Origin: JBAXPV01 sp037132075
GTDB lineage: Bacteria; Bacteroidota; Bacteroidia; Bacteroidales; CAIXZF01
Reading direction: 5' to 3'
Assembly: GCA_037132075.1 (NCBI GenBank)
Contig: JBAXPV010000012.1
Span: 1 to 64,000 of the forward strand
Length of the DNA: 64,000 bases
Below are positions 54,903 to 63,058 of the stretch, piece by piece. The position numbers and the translations under genes are program-made. Below the pieces are notes generated by a model, which was not told the origin of the DNA, made no database searches, and saw nothing but the letters and a program-made list of their open reading frames with translations. Every line of letters begins with the position of its first letter. Within the stretch, counting starts at the first letter, position 1.

Positions 54903-56423
54903 CTAATCTTCCTGGAGTTCAGGAAGTATTTTCACGCCATCATAACGGGTCTCCATTCCGTTTTTATAGGTAACTACCAGGAAAATGCTCCCATCTTCAT
55001 TAAAACTGATCCAATCTCCCTGCTTTTGTCCCATCACATAGCTACCCTCGTCTTTTCTGTTGCCATTGTACCAGTAATAGACATGATGTCCATCAGGTTG
55101 ATCCTCAACAAAATGGCCTGAAAATTCGAGTTTGTCATTGTCATAATAATATTTCCACTCTCCATCCCGCATTCCGTTAACATAATTCCCTTGCTCTTTA
55201 TGGTCCCGGTAATCAAAAATCCAAGGCCCTTGCTCCAGGCCATCAATATAAGAGCCTTTTACTATAACCTTTGCATCTTCGCCATATTCGACCATCAGGC
55301 CATCCTCGTTTCCATTGGAATAACTCATTTCCTTACGCAGGTCCCCCTCCTCATAATACCATTTCCAATCACCATCAGGTCTGCCTTTGTTGTCGAACAT
55401 GCCGATTTCTTCCAACTTGCTATTGGGATGATAAAATTTCCATTCTCCTATACGCTTCCCATCCTTGTACTTACCTTCAGCTTTAAGCTTTCCGCTTTCA
55501 AAATATTCCTTCCAGGCGCCTTGCCTGAAACCTTCCAAATCAGTGATGCCATCGCCGATTTTTATACCGCGATAATATACAAAGCCTTTCTCTAATTTAC
55601 CGTCTTCTGAAAATTCACGCCTGATCCCATCAGGAACGTTATTCTTATACTGAGCCATGATTTTTACTTTGCCACTTTTATAGTAATCAGCCCGCACATC
55701 AATCTTGGCAACTTCTTCTGCATCAGGAATTAAACTGTCATTCTCAAATTTAAACATCTTAAAGAGCTTACCATCACTCATATAATCTTTAAATACCCCA
55801 TTCCGTTTGTCGTTTCGGTATGTTCCTTCTGACCTGATATTCCCGTTCTCCCAAAAATTCTTCCAGGTTCCCTGTTTTTTTCCTTCTTTGTCGAGCCGGT
55901 TAACATTTTCACGCGATACGATAAAGCCTTTTCGGTATTCCAAAAGCAAAATAATTCTGCCCGTAGGATCAAACTCTTTAGCCATACCCTGTTCAAGTCC
56001 GCTCACAAAAGGAATACTCCGGCGTAGTTTCCCGTCAGGATAATAATACAGCGAAAGGCCCTGCTTCACATCGGCGATAAAGTTCTCAGTATACATTTCA
56101 CCTTCTCGATAGGTCTTCCTGATTCCGTTCTTTTTACCCATTTTGTAAGAAATCTCCAGGCTTGTTTTCCCATCTTCACCATAGAATCTCCATACACTAT
56201 CCAGTTCGAAATTCTTACGATTGCCTTCCGACTTTAGTTTTCCGTCTTCATAAAAAGTCTTCCAATATCCATCTGGCTTGCCCTCCCTTATTTTTCCCTC
56301 ACTGGAAACTTTTCCATTGCTGTAAAAATAACGTTGTATACCAGTCGTATCAGTATTTGATTGAGCCACGAGATATTGACTCAAGATGAAAAAGAAAAAA
56401 AGAAAAATATACTTTTTAGTCAT
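54903..56423 (-). CDS. secreted MORN/YwqK-type repeat protein
   Basis: A 506-residue protein with a signal peptide cleaved near LVA|Q (residue 20) and about 18-20 MORN-like units such as 'GYWKTFYEDGKLKSEGNRKN' and 'GEWKFYHPNSKLEEIGMFDN'. It resembles the protein at 3304 in architecture but is longer and more acidic. It begins 1 bp after the stop of nadA, so the two are probably co-transcribed, though no functional link is obvious. Function unknown. Confidence 0.85.
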   Translation of the reverse strand: MTKKYIFLFFFFILSQYLVAQSNTDTTGIQRYFYSNGKVSSEGKIREGKPDGYWKTFYEDGKLKSEGNRKNFELDSVWRFYGEDGKTSLEISYKMGKKNGIRKTYREGEMYTENFIADVKQGLSLYYYPDGKLRRSIPFVSGLEQGMAKEFDPTGRIILLLEYRKGFIVSRENVNRLDKEGKKQGTWKNFWENGNIRSEGTYRNDKRNGVFKDYMSDGKLFKMFKFENDSLIPDAEEVAKIDVRADYYKSGKVKIMAQYKNNVPDGIRREFSEDGKLEKGFVYYRGIKIGDGITDLEGFRQGAWKEYFESGKLKAEGKYKDGKRIGEWKFYHPNSKLEEIGMFDNKGRPDGDWKWYYEEGDLRKEMSYSNGNEDGLMVEYGEDAKVIVKGSYIDGLEQGPWIFDYRDHKEQGNYVNGMRDGEWKYYYDNDKLEFSGHFVEDQPDGHHVYYWYNGNRKDEGSYVMGQKQGDWISFNEDGSIFLVVTYKNGMETRYDGVKILPELQED

Positions 56424-56424
56424 A

Positions 56425-57405
56425 TTACCGGACTAATTTACCCTGTTTTGAAATATCCAGCATTCTTTCTATCGGAAGAATAGCCTGGTCAATTACTTCC
56501 CTGGAGACGATTATCTCTGGCGTTTCATTGATTAAACAACGATACAACTTTTGAATTGTATTTAGCTTCATGTATGGACAATCATTACAAGAACATGTTT
56601 CATCCGCCGGTACAATTAGAAACTCTTTGCCAGGACTTAATTTTTTCATCTGGTGGAGTATCCCTGTCTCCGTGGCAACAATGAATTTTGTCTTATCAGA
56701 AGAAACTGTATAATCAAGTAAAGCTGTTGTAGAACCTACGAAATCAGCCAAAGCTAAGATTGGTGCCTTACACTCAGGATGGGCTATAAGTGCAGCATCA
56801 GGATGAGCTATCTTTAAGTTAATTACACTTTCAGTTGTTAATATATCATGTACCTCACAACTTCCATCCCACAAAACCATGTTTCTCCCTGTTGCACCGC
56901 TCACAAAAGCACCCAGGTTTTTGTCTGGCGCAAAAATGAGTTTCTGATCCTTTGGAAATGACTCCACAATAGCAACAGCATTACTGGATGTACATATCAC
57001 ATCCGACATCGTTTTAATGGCAGCTGAACAATTGATATAAGAAACAACCTTGTGATCCGGATACTGCTCAATAAACTTTTTAAAATCATCAGCAGGACAG
57101 GAATCTGCCAAAGAACATCCTGCATTTAAGTCCGGCAAAATTACCTTTTTTGTTGGATTTAAAATTTTTGCCGTCTCTGCCATAAAATGAACCCCGGCAA
57201 AAATAATCAGGTCAGCCTGTGTATCCCTGGCTTGCTGAGAAAGGCCCAAACTATCACCTACATAATCAGCAATATCCTGAATTTCAGGTAACTGATAATA
57301 ATGCGCCAGTAAAATTGCATTTTTTTCTTTCTTTAAGATGAGAAACTTTTTAATGATTTCCGCATCGGAAAGTACTTCACCCGTTTTATCAACTATACTA
57401 TACAT
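56425..57405 (-). CDS. nadA: quinolinate synthase
   Basis: A 326-residue [4Fe-4S] enzyme that condenses iminoaspartate with dihydroxyacetone phosphate to quinolinate in NAD biosynthesis. Recognisable blocks: 'ILLAHYYQLPEIQDIADYVGDSLGLSQ' (31-56), Cys97 and Cys103 in NAGCSLADSCP, Cys126 and Cys138 in YINCSAAIKTMSDVICTS, a Cys in DGSCEVHD, and CSCNDCPYM near the C-terminus. nadB and nadC are not adjacent. It starts 468 bp before the divergent rpiB. Confidence 0.96.
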   Translation of the reverse strand: MYSIVDKTGEVLSDAEIIKKFLILKKEKNAILLAHYYQLPEIQDIADYVGDSLGLSQQARDTQADLIIFAGVHFMAETAKILNPTKKVILPDLNAGCSLADSCPADDFKKFIEQYPDHKVVSYINCSAAIKTMSDVICTSSNAVAIVESFPKDQKLIFAPDKNLGAFVSGATGRNMVLWDGSCEVHDILTTESVINLKIAHPDAALIAHPECKAPILALADFVGSTTALLDYTVSSDKTKFIVATETGILHQMKKLSPGKEFLIVPADETCSCNDCPYMKLNTIQKLYRCLINETPEIIVSREVIDQAILPIERMLDISKQGKLVR

Positions 57406-57873
57406 TAATAATATTTATTAAAGTATTCTTAAAAAGAATATGGTAGTTATTTAGTGTTGTTCATAGTGAGGATAACTTTTTCAAAAAAAAATATCCTCCG
57501 TGTTTGACGGCTTGTTAACGAACTTATGATCGCTTTAGTTTTTGAAGCTGAGCTTTTTAAAATCATTTCAACATCCGGTTAATTACGCCCTGTTAATGAA
57601 TCAGGCTTATCAACAGGTTCATAAACATGGGTACAAAATGAGCATAAAAAGAGGCTTATTAACTAAAATGAGCAAATCATAATTTTATCACCAATCCCTT
57701 GAGCAAAGGTACTGACTTATTAACAAATTCATTGTTATAACTATAAAAGTGTGTTTATCAGGGAATTAATTTTATTTATGAAAACTTAGTTTTTATAAAC
57801 GCCTAAAAATGACCTATTTTCCAGGCGGGTAAAAAAAAGCTTTATCTTTGTTTAAAATGAATTATTAACAAGC
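57406..57873. other. 468-bp AT-rich intergenic region, candidate origin-like
   Basis: No gene is visible. The divergent starts of nadA and rpiB flank it. Repeated words of the type TTAT(T/C)AAC are present: TTATCAACA (57608-57616), TTATTAACT (57657-57665), TTATTAACA (57718-57726 and 57862-57870), with related TGTTAATGA (57591-57599, reverse sense) and TTGTTAACG (57512-57520). They differ from the DnaA box TTATNCACA at one position (A for C). A run of nine A residues is at about 57483-57491. The last part holds TATCTTTG (57843-57850), a -7 element for rpiB. Confidence 0.45.
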
Positions 57874-58332
57874 ATGGAAAGAGGTATTGTAATTGCCATT
57901 GGAAGTGATCATGCAGGTTATCTGCTCAAGGAAACCTTAAAAAATATAATTAAGTCTTATGGATTTGATTATCACGATTTTGGAACGTTTTCTGACCAGA
58001 GTGTTGATTATCCTGATTATGCCATTCCCTTATGTCAATCAATAGTAAAGGTAGACTATAAATATGGAATACTGATCTGTGGTACGGGTAATGGGATGAG
58101 TATGACGGCCAACAAATTTCCGGAAATAAGGGCAGCACTTTGCTGGAAACCTGAGATTGCAGTGATGGCCCGGCAACATAACGATGCCAATGTTCTGGTG
58201 CTTCCTTCGCGTCATTTAACAGATGAGGAAGCACGGCTTATTTTTCTTTCCTTTGTTGACACTGACTTCGAAGGAGGCCGGCATATAGAAAGGTTGTTGA
58301 AAATGAGTAATTCATACCAGGTTGAAGAATAA
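57874..58332 (+). CDS. rpiB: ribose-5-phosphate isomerase B
   Basis: A 152-residue RpiB/LacAB-family isomerase interconverting ribulose and ribose 5-phosphate. The phosphate-binding N-terminus GSDHAGYLLKE (10-20), Cys69 in ICGTGNGMSM and 'RAALCW' are as in E. coli RpiB. A LutB-like gene follows after 19 bp in the same direction. The promoter -7 word TATCTTTG ends 23 bp before the ATG. Confidence 0.95.
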   Translation: MERGIVIAIGSDHAGYLLKETLKNIIKSYGFDYHDFGTFSDQSVDYPDYAIPLCQSIVKVDYKYGILICGTGNGMSMTANKFPEIRAALCWKPEIAVMARQHNDANVLVLPSRHLTDEEARLIFLSFVDTDFEGGRHIERLLKMSNSYQVEE

Positions 58333-58351
58333 AACTTAAAATCATACAGGG

Positions 58352-59746
58352 ATGTCGGAGTTGATGCATAAGTTTTTACAGGATGCTGAAGAAAAGGCTT
58401 TTGATCGTGACCATAGGAGGAAGATTAAATTCAACATTGGCAAGTATGATCAGGCTGTGGAGGATGGAATGGAGAGGCAATTCCAGGATCTGGAGCTTGC
58501 AAGGGAGAGAGCAGCATATATTAAACACAAGTCAATCAATGAGTTAGATAAATATCTTATTGAGTTTGAAGCCAATTTTTCCAGTCGTGGCGGCAAAGTA
58601 CTTTGGGCCCAGGATGACAAAGAAGCAGTAAAGGAGATCTATAAAATTCTGAGGAAGCACGATGCAAAATTGGTGGTTAAGATGAAATCTATGACCAGCG
58701 AGGAACTCGAGCTGAATGCCTTTCTCAAAAAACACAAAATTGAAGGTGTTGAAACAGATCTTGGTGAATATATAGTTCAGCTTGCCGGCGAGAAGCCATA
58801 CCATATTCTCACGCCCGCCATGCATAAGTCGAAGGAAGACGTTGCCGAACTTTTCAATCAGAAATTTGAGACTCCGATCGATTCAACACCGCAACAGATT
58901 ACCTTATTCGTAAGGCAGCTGTTACGGGAGAAGTTTATCACTGCAGAAGCAGGAATCACCGGGGCAAATTTTCTCATTGCCGATACAGGAGCCGTTGCAC
59001 TCACCGAAAATGAAGGCAATGGCATGATGTCATTTACCTTTCCAAAGGTTCATATTGTCATTGCTGGTATTGAAAAGGTGATCCCATCTCTGAAAGACCT
59101 TGACTTGTTTTGGCCTTTGGTTGCCACCATGGGAACAGGACAAAAGATCACAGCTTATAATTCTATCGTTTCAGGACCCAGGCAGGAAGGTGAAATTGAT
59201 GGTCCGGAGGAGATGTATGTAATCCTGATCGACAATGGAAGAACGAATTTGCTGGAACAAACTGAACAGCGAAGGTCATTATCCTGTATTCATTGCGGAG
59301 CCTGCCTGAATGCATGCCCTGTTTACCGTAATATTGGAGGACATACCTATAATACGCCCTACAGTGGCCCGATCGGTTCTGTTATTACGCCCTGGATGTT
59401 CGGAATGAAAGAATACAAGCATCTTAGTTTCGCCTCTACTTTATGCGGAAAGTGCTCAGATGTTTGCCCGGTTAAAATCAATCTTCATGAACAACTCCTT
59501 GCCAACCGAAGGGATGCAGTGAAGCTCGGCTATACCACTGGTAGTGAAAAACTCCTGATGTTTAGCTGGCGACGCGTGATGACCAAACGCTGGATGCTCG
59601 ATTACGGTAAAGCAGGGATGAGAAATTATGCCCTGCGAAAGTTCTTTGCGAAAAACTGGGGCAGCCGTCGGGAATTACCTGTTATTCCTGAAAAGAACTT
59701 TAAACAACTTTGGCTGGAAAGACGCGGTATCGGCAACAAACGCTGA
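58352..59746 (+). CDS. LutB/LldF-like iron-sulfur L-lactate utilisation protein
   Basis: A 464-residue cytoplasmic protein. The N-terminal ~290 residues are the LUD (DUF162) domain ('FEANFSSRGGKVLWAQD', 'ITGANFLIADTGAVALTENEGNG'), followed by two 4Fe-4S motifs CIHCGACLNACP and CGKCSDVCP, and a C-terminal DUF3390-like tail. In LutABC it works with LutA and LutC to oxidise L-lactate; neither is present here, so partners must be elsewhere. It starts 19 bp after rpiB and ends just upstream of a tRNA gene. Confidence 0.9.
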   Translation: MSELMHKFLQDAEEKAFDRDHRRKIKFNIGKYDQAVEDGMERQFQDLELARERAAYIKHKSINELDKYLIEFEANFSSRGGKVLWAQDDKEAVKEIYKILRKHDAKLVVKMKSMTSEELELNAFLKKHKIEGVETDLGEYIVQLAGEKPYHILTPAMHKSKEDVAELFNQKFETPIDSTPQQITLFVRQLLREKFITAEAGITGANFLIADTGAVALTENEGNGMMSFTFPKVHIVIAGIEKVIPSLKDLDLFWPLVATMGTGQKITAYNSIVSGPRQEGEIDGPEEMYVILIDNGRTNLLEQTEQRRSLSCIHCGACLNACPVYRNIGGHTYNTPYSGPIGSVITPWMFGMKEYKHLSFASTLCGKCSDVCPVKINLHEQLLANRRDAVKLGYTTGSEKLLMFSWRRVMTKRWMLDYGKAGMRNYALRKFFAKNWGSRRELPVIPEKNFKQLWLERRGIGNKR

Positions 59747-59773
59747 GGATAGAATCATTTTTTTCCAATAATA

Positions 59774-59802
59774 TTGCAATTCAGCAAAAATAACTACATT
59801 TG
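59774..59802 (+). promoter_or_regulatory. promoter for tRNA-Ala
   Basis: TTG (59774-59776) is followed after 18 bases by TACATTTG (59795-59802), a good fit to the Bacteroidota TTG/TAnnTTTG promoter, 14 bp ahead of the tRNA. Confidence 0.65.
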
Positions 59803-59816
59803 CGCCCTCTAAGAAT

Positions 59817-59890
59817 GGGGTGTTAGCTCAGTTGGCTAGAGCGTTAGACTGGCAGTCTAAAGGTCAGGGGTTCGACTCCCCTACGCTCCA
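59817..59890 (+). tRNA. tRNA-Ala(GGC)
   Basis: A 74-base cloverleaf. The anticodon arm TTAGA-CTGGCAG-TCTAA gives anticodon GGC; the T arm AGGGG-TTCGACT-CCCCT is perfect. The acceptor stem GGGGTGT/ACGCTCC contains the G3-U70 wobble pair that defines alanine identity, and the discriminator is A. The genome adds only CC after it, so the 3' CCA is not fully encoded. Its 3' part is the likely insertion target of the element that follows. Confidence 0.95.
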
Positions 59891-60076
59891 CCTGAAATTT
59901 GTCTGAAGGGCTCATTTATGTAAGTAAGTGGGCCTTTTCCTTTGGGGTTTACTGAAACATTACTGAAACATTTTGGTTTTTGTGATCCCCAGTCTTTCAT
60001 CATTCTGACCTTTAGAATGCCTAACGTATAATGTGATTTTCGGTCTATTGGGGTAAGTACTGAAAAATTCATCCTT
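59891..60076. other. element left end beside tRNA; tandem 11-bp repeat
   Basis: No convincing gene. It contains two adjacent copies of TTACTGAAACA (59949-59959 and 59960-59970), 60-80 bp from the tRNA 3' end. Arm-type binding sites of tyrosine recombinases often take this form, but that is inference. A short open frame on the minus strand here overlaps the tRNA and has no recognisable content. Confidence 0.4.
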
Positions 60077-60391
60077 TCATTCTTTCTCCCTGTATTGGAT
60101 ATTTATGATAGGCATCTTAACATCTTTCACATCCAATTGAATATTTTGATTTATCTTTCCATAAGCCCGTGCAAGCAAAATTTCTGCACTCTTGGTATCT
60201 CCTGCAAGGGCCTTTTTCTTCAATTTGCGCAAAATTTCTTCCATTGCATTCATATTTCCCTTATCCTCCCCTAATACTTTTGCAAGTAATATGTCAAGAT
60301 TGGGTAGTTTATGAGGCTGACCTTTTTTGTTGATCCGGGGATCATTTTTCACAAATGGCTTCCTTTTATTAAGGTTCTCAGGATTTGGCAT
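60077..60391 (-). CDS. DUF5681-like small protein
   Basis: Start chosen at the ATG at 60391 (MPNPENLNKRKPF...); the frame opens 18 codons earlier but would then overlap the upstream lipoprotein gene. About 104 residues: an N-terminal basic stretch 'KRKPFVKNDPRINKKGQPHK' resembling the DUF5681 'PGKSGNPKGRP' opening, then a helical part ('AMEEILRKLKKKALAGDTKSAEILLARAYGK'). DUF5681 proteins are frequent in phages and mobile elements and may relate to small terminase-like proteins. Role here unknown. Confidence 0.6.
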   Translation of the reverse strand: MPNPENLNKRKPFVKNDPRINKKGQPHKLPNLDILLAKVLGEDKGNMNAMEEILRKLKKKALAGDTKSAEILLARAYGKINQNIQLDVKDVKMPIINIQYREKE

Positions 60392-60420
60392 TTTCAACTG
60401 TTTTTCAACTGTAAATATTA

Positions 60421-60738
60421 TTATGGAAGTTTGACTTGCATACAATCATTTGACTTCACAATTATGGTTTTGGGGTTGCCCCAAGCTTGGCCATTTAGAT
60501 TCCGTGCATCAACTGTGTGATTTCCTGGGCTTAAACTTAAATTTTGAAAGGCCGGGTCCCCGCAAACTGGCATTTGGGTTGCATGTTTAAGTGAGCCATG
60601 TTCTTTTCCATCAACAATCAGGGCCCAATTAGATTGGTCAGTTGTGTAGAAGGTCACTTTCCCATTTCCGCTGTCTTTTTTGCAAGCCTGGGATAATATC
60701 AGCATTGCAATTAATGTACAAGTTGATAAAAATTTCAT
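60421..60738 (-). CDS. small lipoprotein, tandem paralogue 2
   Basis: A 105-residue exported protein with lipobox LSQA|C (near residue 19). The mature part is a compact beta-rich domain sharing the pattern 'VTFYTT...W.L.VDGKE.G..KH.TQ.P.CGDPAFQ.LSLS.G.H' and a C-terminal 'CM..LP' with the neighbouring protein. Two conserved cysteines could form a disulfide. Cargo gene of the putative mobile element; function unknown. It ends 30 bp before the chosen start of the DUF5681-like gene. Confidence 0.72.
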   Translation of the reverse strand: MKFLSTCTLIAMLILSQACKKDSGNGKVTFYTTDQSNWALIVDGKEHGSLKHATQMPVCGDPAFQNLSLSPGNHTVDARNLNGQAWGNPKTIIVKSNDCMQVKLP

Positions 60739-60750
60739 GAGTTTTACTAT

Positions 60751-61068
60751 TTATGGAAGATTGATTGTCATACAGGTATCCAATTTCACATAGATTGACT
60801 TACCACCACCCCATGTCTGAGTGTCAAGGGCAATTGCTCCTACTACATGTGAACCAATGCTAAGGCTAAGTTTTTGGAAGGCCGGATCACCACAATTTGG
60901 GGCTTGTGTAGAATGTTTAATCTTGCCATATTCTTTCCCATCTACCAACAGGCCCCATCTTTCTGTACTTGTAGTGTAAAAAGTCACATCACCGGTACTT
61001 TTTTCTTTGTTACAACCTAATGTAAATGCAAGAAGTAAAAATAATGTTGCCAATTTCATGATTTCCAT
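60751..61068 (-). CDS. small lipoprotein, tandem paralogue 1
   Basis: A 105-residue exported protein with lipobox FTLG|C (near residue 19), clearly homologous to its neighbour 12 bp downstream over the whole length, including CGDPAFQ and the C-terminal Cys-Met pair. Start may be Met1 or Met4. The two copies have diverged at many positions, so the duplication is not recent. Function unknown. Confidence 0.72.
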   Translation of the reverse strand: MEIMKLATLFLLLAFTLGCNKEKSTGDVTFYTTSTERWGLLVDGKEYGKIKHSTQAPNCGDPAFQKLSLSIGSHVVGAIALDTQTWGGGKSIYVKLDTCMTINLP

Positions 61069-61159
61069 TATTTACCCAAAGATAATGCTGTTTTGTATTT
61101 TTCGCACTTTATTTTGGGATAAGATTTCTTATCCTTTTCCCACTTAATAAAAAGGGTCT

Positions 61160-62110
61160 TTAGTTTTCCAGCATCAATTTTGCTTCAATTAGTGCAGTCA
61201 AATCATATTCCCCCCGGGCCTGACTGCCTCCACCGGATATTCTTTTCATCATTTCTTTGATCTGTCTTTTTCGGGCCTTTTTGTCATTCTGATTCAGTAT
61301 TTCAGAAGGTATTTCCTTCAGTTTGAAATTGATTAATTCTTCAGCACTAATATTGAAATGCTTCCCTGCTTCTTCAAATGCCAATAGTATAATTCCACCG
61401 GCTGACAGTGCTTTTTTGTCTGTTGGTATTGGATTAGGTTGAGTTTTCATGATGCTTTCGTATTGTGTGATAAGATCAGATTTGCAATGCTGGTAAAAAT
61501 CAGGATTTAGAAGATCATTGACCAGGATTTGAATCCCATTATTCAGGACCTTATATGGTTTGATATAATGGTTTTCCACCTTTAAATAATGCCTTTCCTT
61601 GTCATATCCATATTCATTAGTTAGAAAGCCCCGTATGCTATTATTAAGCTTGTTTTTTATGTTTCTTCCAGCATCATAAAGCTTAAGGATTTGCAAGTTA
61701 CCTGCAAAGATTTTAAAGTCAGGACTGATAGGCTTGGTTTTCTTTCCAGGGATTTCTAAATGGTGCCGGATCAATTCACCAGGCTTCACAAGGGCTTCTA
61801 TAATGGTGCCAAATTCAAACTTTGCCATTTCAGCTTCCCAAAGATTTATTTTCAACCTTCCTGTAATATCCTGTATGGAATGAATAAGGTCTTCCCGGGC
61901 AAATGCGAAGTTGTGACCCTGCCAGTAATAGGGAAGACTTCCCTTCACCTTCAGTATATTGTTTGGTACATTATGCCAAACCTCCATGTCATTGACCCCT
62001 TTCAGATAGTATTTTTCCCAGCCTGAAGAATAGCTTGCAGACAATTGTAATTCATCAAAGCAAAGCTTATCTTTGTATAGGTGTTTGGTTATTTCAGCGT
62101 AATCAATCAT
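61160..62110 (-). CDS. replication initiator resembling phage gene II/X proteins
   Basis: A 316-residue protein. The stretch 'ILKVKGSLPYYWQGHNFAF' (about 52-70), then 'DLIHSIQDITGRLKINLWEAEMAKFEFG' (about 74-101), follows the pattern of filamentous phage and plasmid II/X-family rolling-circle initiators. KLYDAGRNIKNK (about 143-154) may hold the catalytic Tyr. The C-terminal half is helical and basic. It would nick a double-strand origin on the excised circle. Assignment rests on pattern recognition and is moderate; it is the central gene of the putative element. Confidence 0.55.
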   Translation of the reverse strand: MIDYAEITKHLYKDKLCFDELQLSASYSSGWEKYYLKGVNDMEVWHNVPNNILKVKGSLPYYWQGHNFAFAREDLIHSIQDITGRLKINLWEAEMAKFEFGTIIEALVKPGELIRHHLEIPGKKTKPISPDFKIFAGNLQILKLYDAGRNIKNKLNNSIRGFLTNEYGYDKERHYLKVENHYIKPYKVLNNGIQILVNDLLNPDFYQHCKSDLITQYESIMKTQPNPIPTDKKALSAGGIILLAFEEAGKHFNISAEELINFKLKEIPSEILNQNDKKARKRQIKEMMKRISGGGSQARGEYDLTALIEAKLMLEN

Positions 62111-62149
62111 TCAATATCCAAAATAAAGCCCGGCATAAGCTGGGCTTTG

Positions 62150-62614
62150 TTATTTCAGTAGATTTTTTAGGTAGGGTATAACCTGATCCTTATGAAATAG
62201 CAGCCCCATGAAAATATGAATTGTCAAGGTCTGGAATTGATCAGAAGAATGAATGATCAAAAGATCCCCAGTGCCTTCTGTTTTACCATTGCCTGAAGTG
62301 AATCCGATATCACCATAACCTAAAAAGACAGGGAAATCGGGTATTTCATATAGTGAAGAATGAATCCAGAATGGTTTACACTTCTTATAAATTGAAGTTT
62401 CTTCTTTTTTGAAGGTGCTTTTTACTTGGCCTGTAAGCTTTTCCAGGTGTCCCCGGCCTGTTTGCCTAATAATTGCAAATGTATTCCGGGTGATCCCAAT
62501 GCGGGAAGGAAGTATTCCCCGGGTTCCACCTATCTGATAGTAAGAAGTGGAGGTGCCGGACTTCAATTCATATTCAAAATGAAGGTGTTTAGATTTCAGA
62601 AATTCAGCATTCAT
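62150..62614 (-). CDS. hypothetical protein of the mobile element
   Basis: A 154-residue protein without recognised domain, signal peptide or membrane segment. It has basic N-terminal half ('YELKSGTSTSYYQIGGTRGILPSRIG', 'GHLEKLTGQVKSTFKKEE') and a hydrophobic C-terminal helix. It lies 12 bp after the HTH gene and 39 bp before the initiator gene on the same strand, so a role in replication or copy control of the element is possible. Confidence 0.55.
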   Translation of the reverse strand: MNAEFLKSKHLHFEYELKSGTSTSYYQIGGTRGILPSRIGITRNTFAIIRQTGRGHLEKLTGQVKSTFKKEETSIYKKCKPFWIHSSLYEIPDFPVFLGYGDIGFTSGNGKTEGTGDLLIIHSSDQFQTLTIHIFMGLLFHKDQVIPYLKNLLK

Positions 62615-62626
62615 TCAAATATCCAT

Positions 62627-62899
62627 TTATTGTTTGATATAATTCTTTTCCATAAAGGCCTCTAAATCTGAACTTTTTACATAGATCTTACGGCCAAACT
62701 GTGAAAAGGGAATGATTTTCTTATCCCGGTAATCCTGCCAGGTCTTCCGGCAAACTCCCAGGGTTTTCCGGGCTGTTTCTGATTGAATCCATTGATTCAC
62801 CAGGGCTTCTTCCTTGTTTACTGTGATTGCTTCTTTTATGGAAGCCAAATCAGAAAAAAGCTGATTAAGTTTATCTTCCTCAATTACAATGAAATTCAT
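62627..62899 (-). CDS. excisionase-type helix-turn-helix protein
   Basis: A 90-residue protein. The C-terminal ~55 residues ('IQSETARKTLGVCRKTWQDYRDKKIIPFSQFGRKIYVKSSDLEAFM') are a MerR-like winged HTH of the HTH_17/excisionase type common next to tyrosine recombinases in Bacteroidota elements. A short N-terminal helical part may dimerise. It probably controls excision or transcription. TAACTTTG (minus strand, 62925-62932) lies 26 bp upstream as a -7 element. Confidence 0.85.
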   Translation of the reverse strand: MNFIVIEEDKLNQLFSDLASIKEAITVNKEEALVNQWIQSETARKTLGVCRKTWQDYRDKKIIPFSQFGRKIYVKSSDLEAFMEKNYIKQ

Positions 62900-62952
62900 T
62901 TTTGTATGGTTTTGGTTTACCGTACAAAGTTAATTCCGGTGTTATGGGATAA

Positions 62953-62995
62953 GGGAACAACCTGAATAGCTCACTTTTGAGGTATTCAGGTTCCC
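62953..62995. promoter_or_regulatory. long hairpin in the element, candidate origin or attenuator
   Basis: Perfect 10-bp arms AACCTGAATA (62959-62968) and TATTCAGGTT (62983-62992), then a G-G mismatch, then inner arms CTCA/TGAG around a CTTT loop. Flanking GGGAA and TTCCC can extend the stem with a bulge. It lies between the HTH gene and the 241-residue gene, in the space where a regulatory hairpin or replication origin could sit. Confidence 0.6.
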
Positions 62996-63058
62996 CCTGA
63001 AAATGAAGTGTTTAGAAAAATTCTTTAATCTTATGGTGATATGAAAGCCTGGGATTGT

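Noticed and set aside
59881..60072. 63-codon open frame on the minus strand beside the tRNA
   Set aside because: It overlaps the tRNA 3' end, has no recognisable content and shows no coding signs; treated as non-coding element end.
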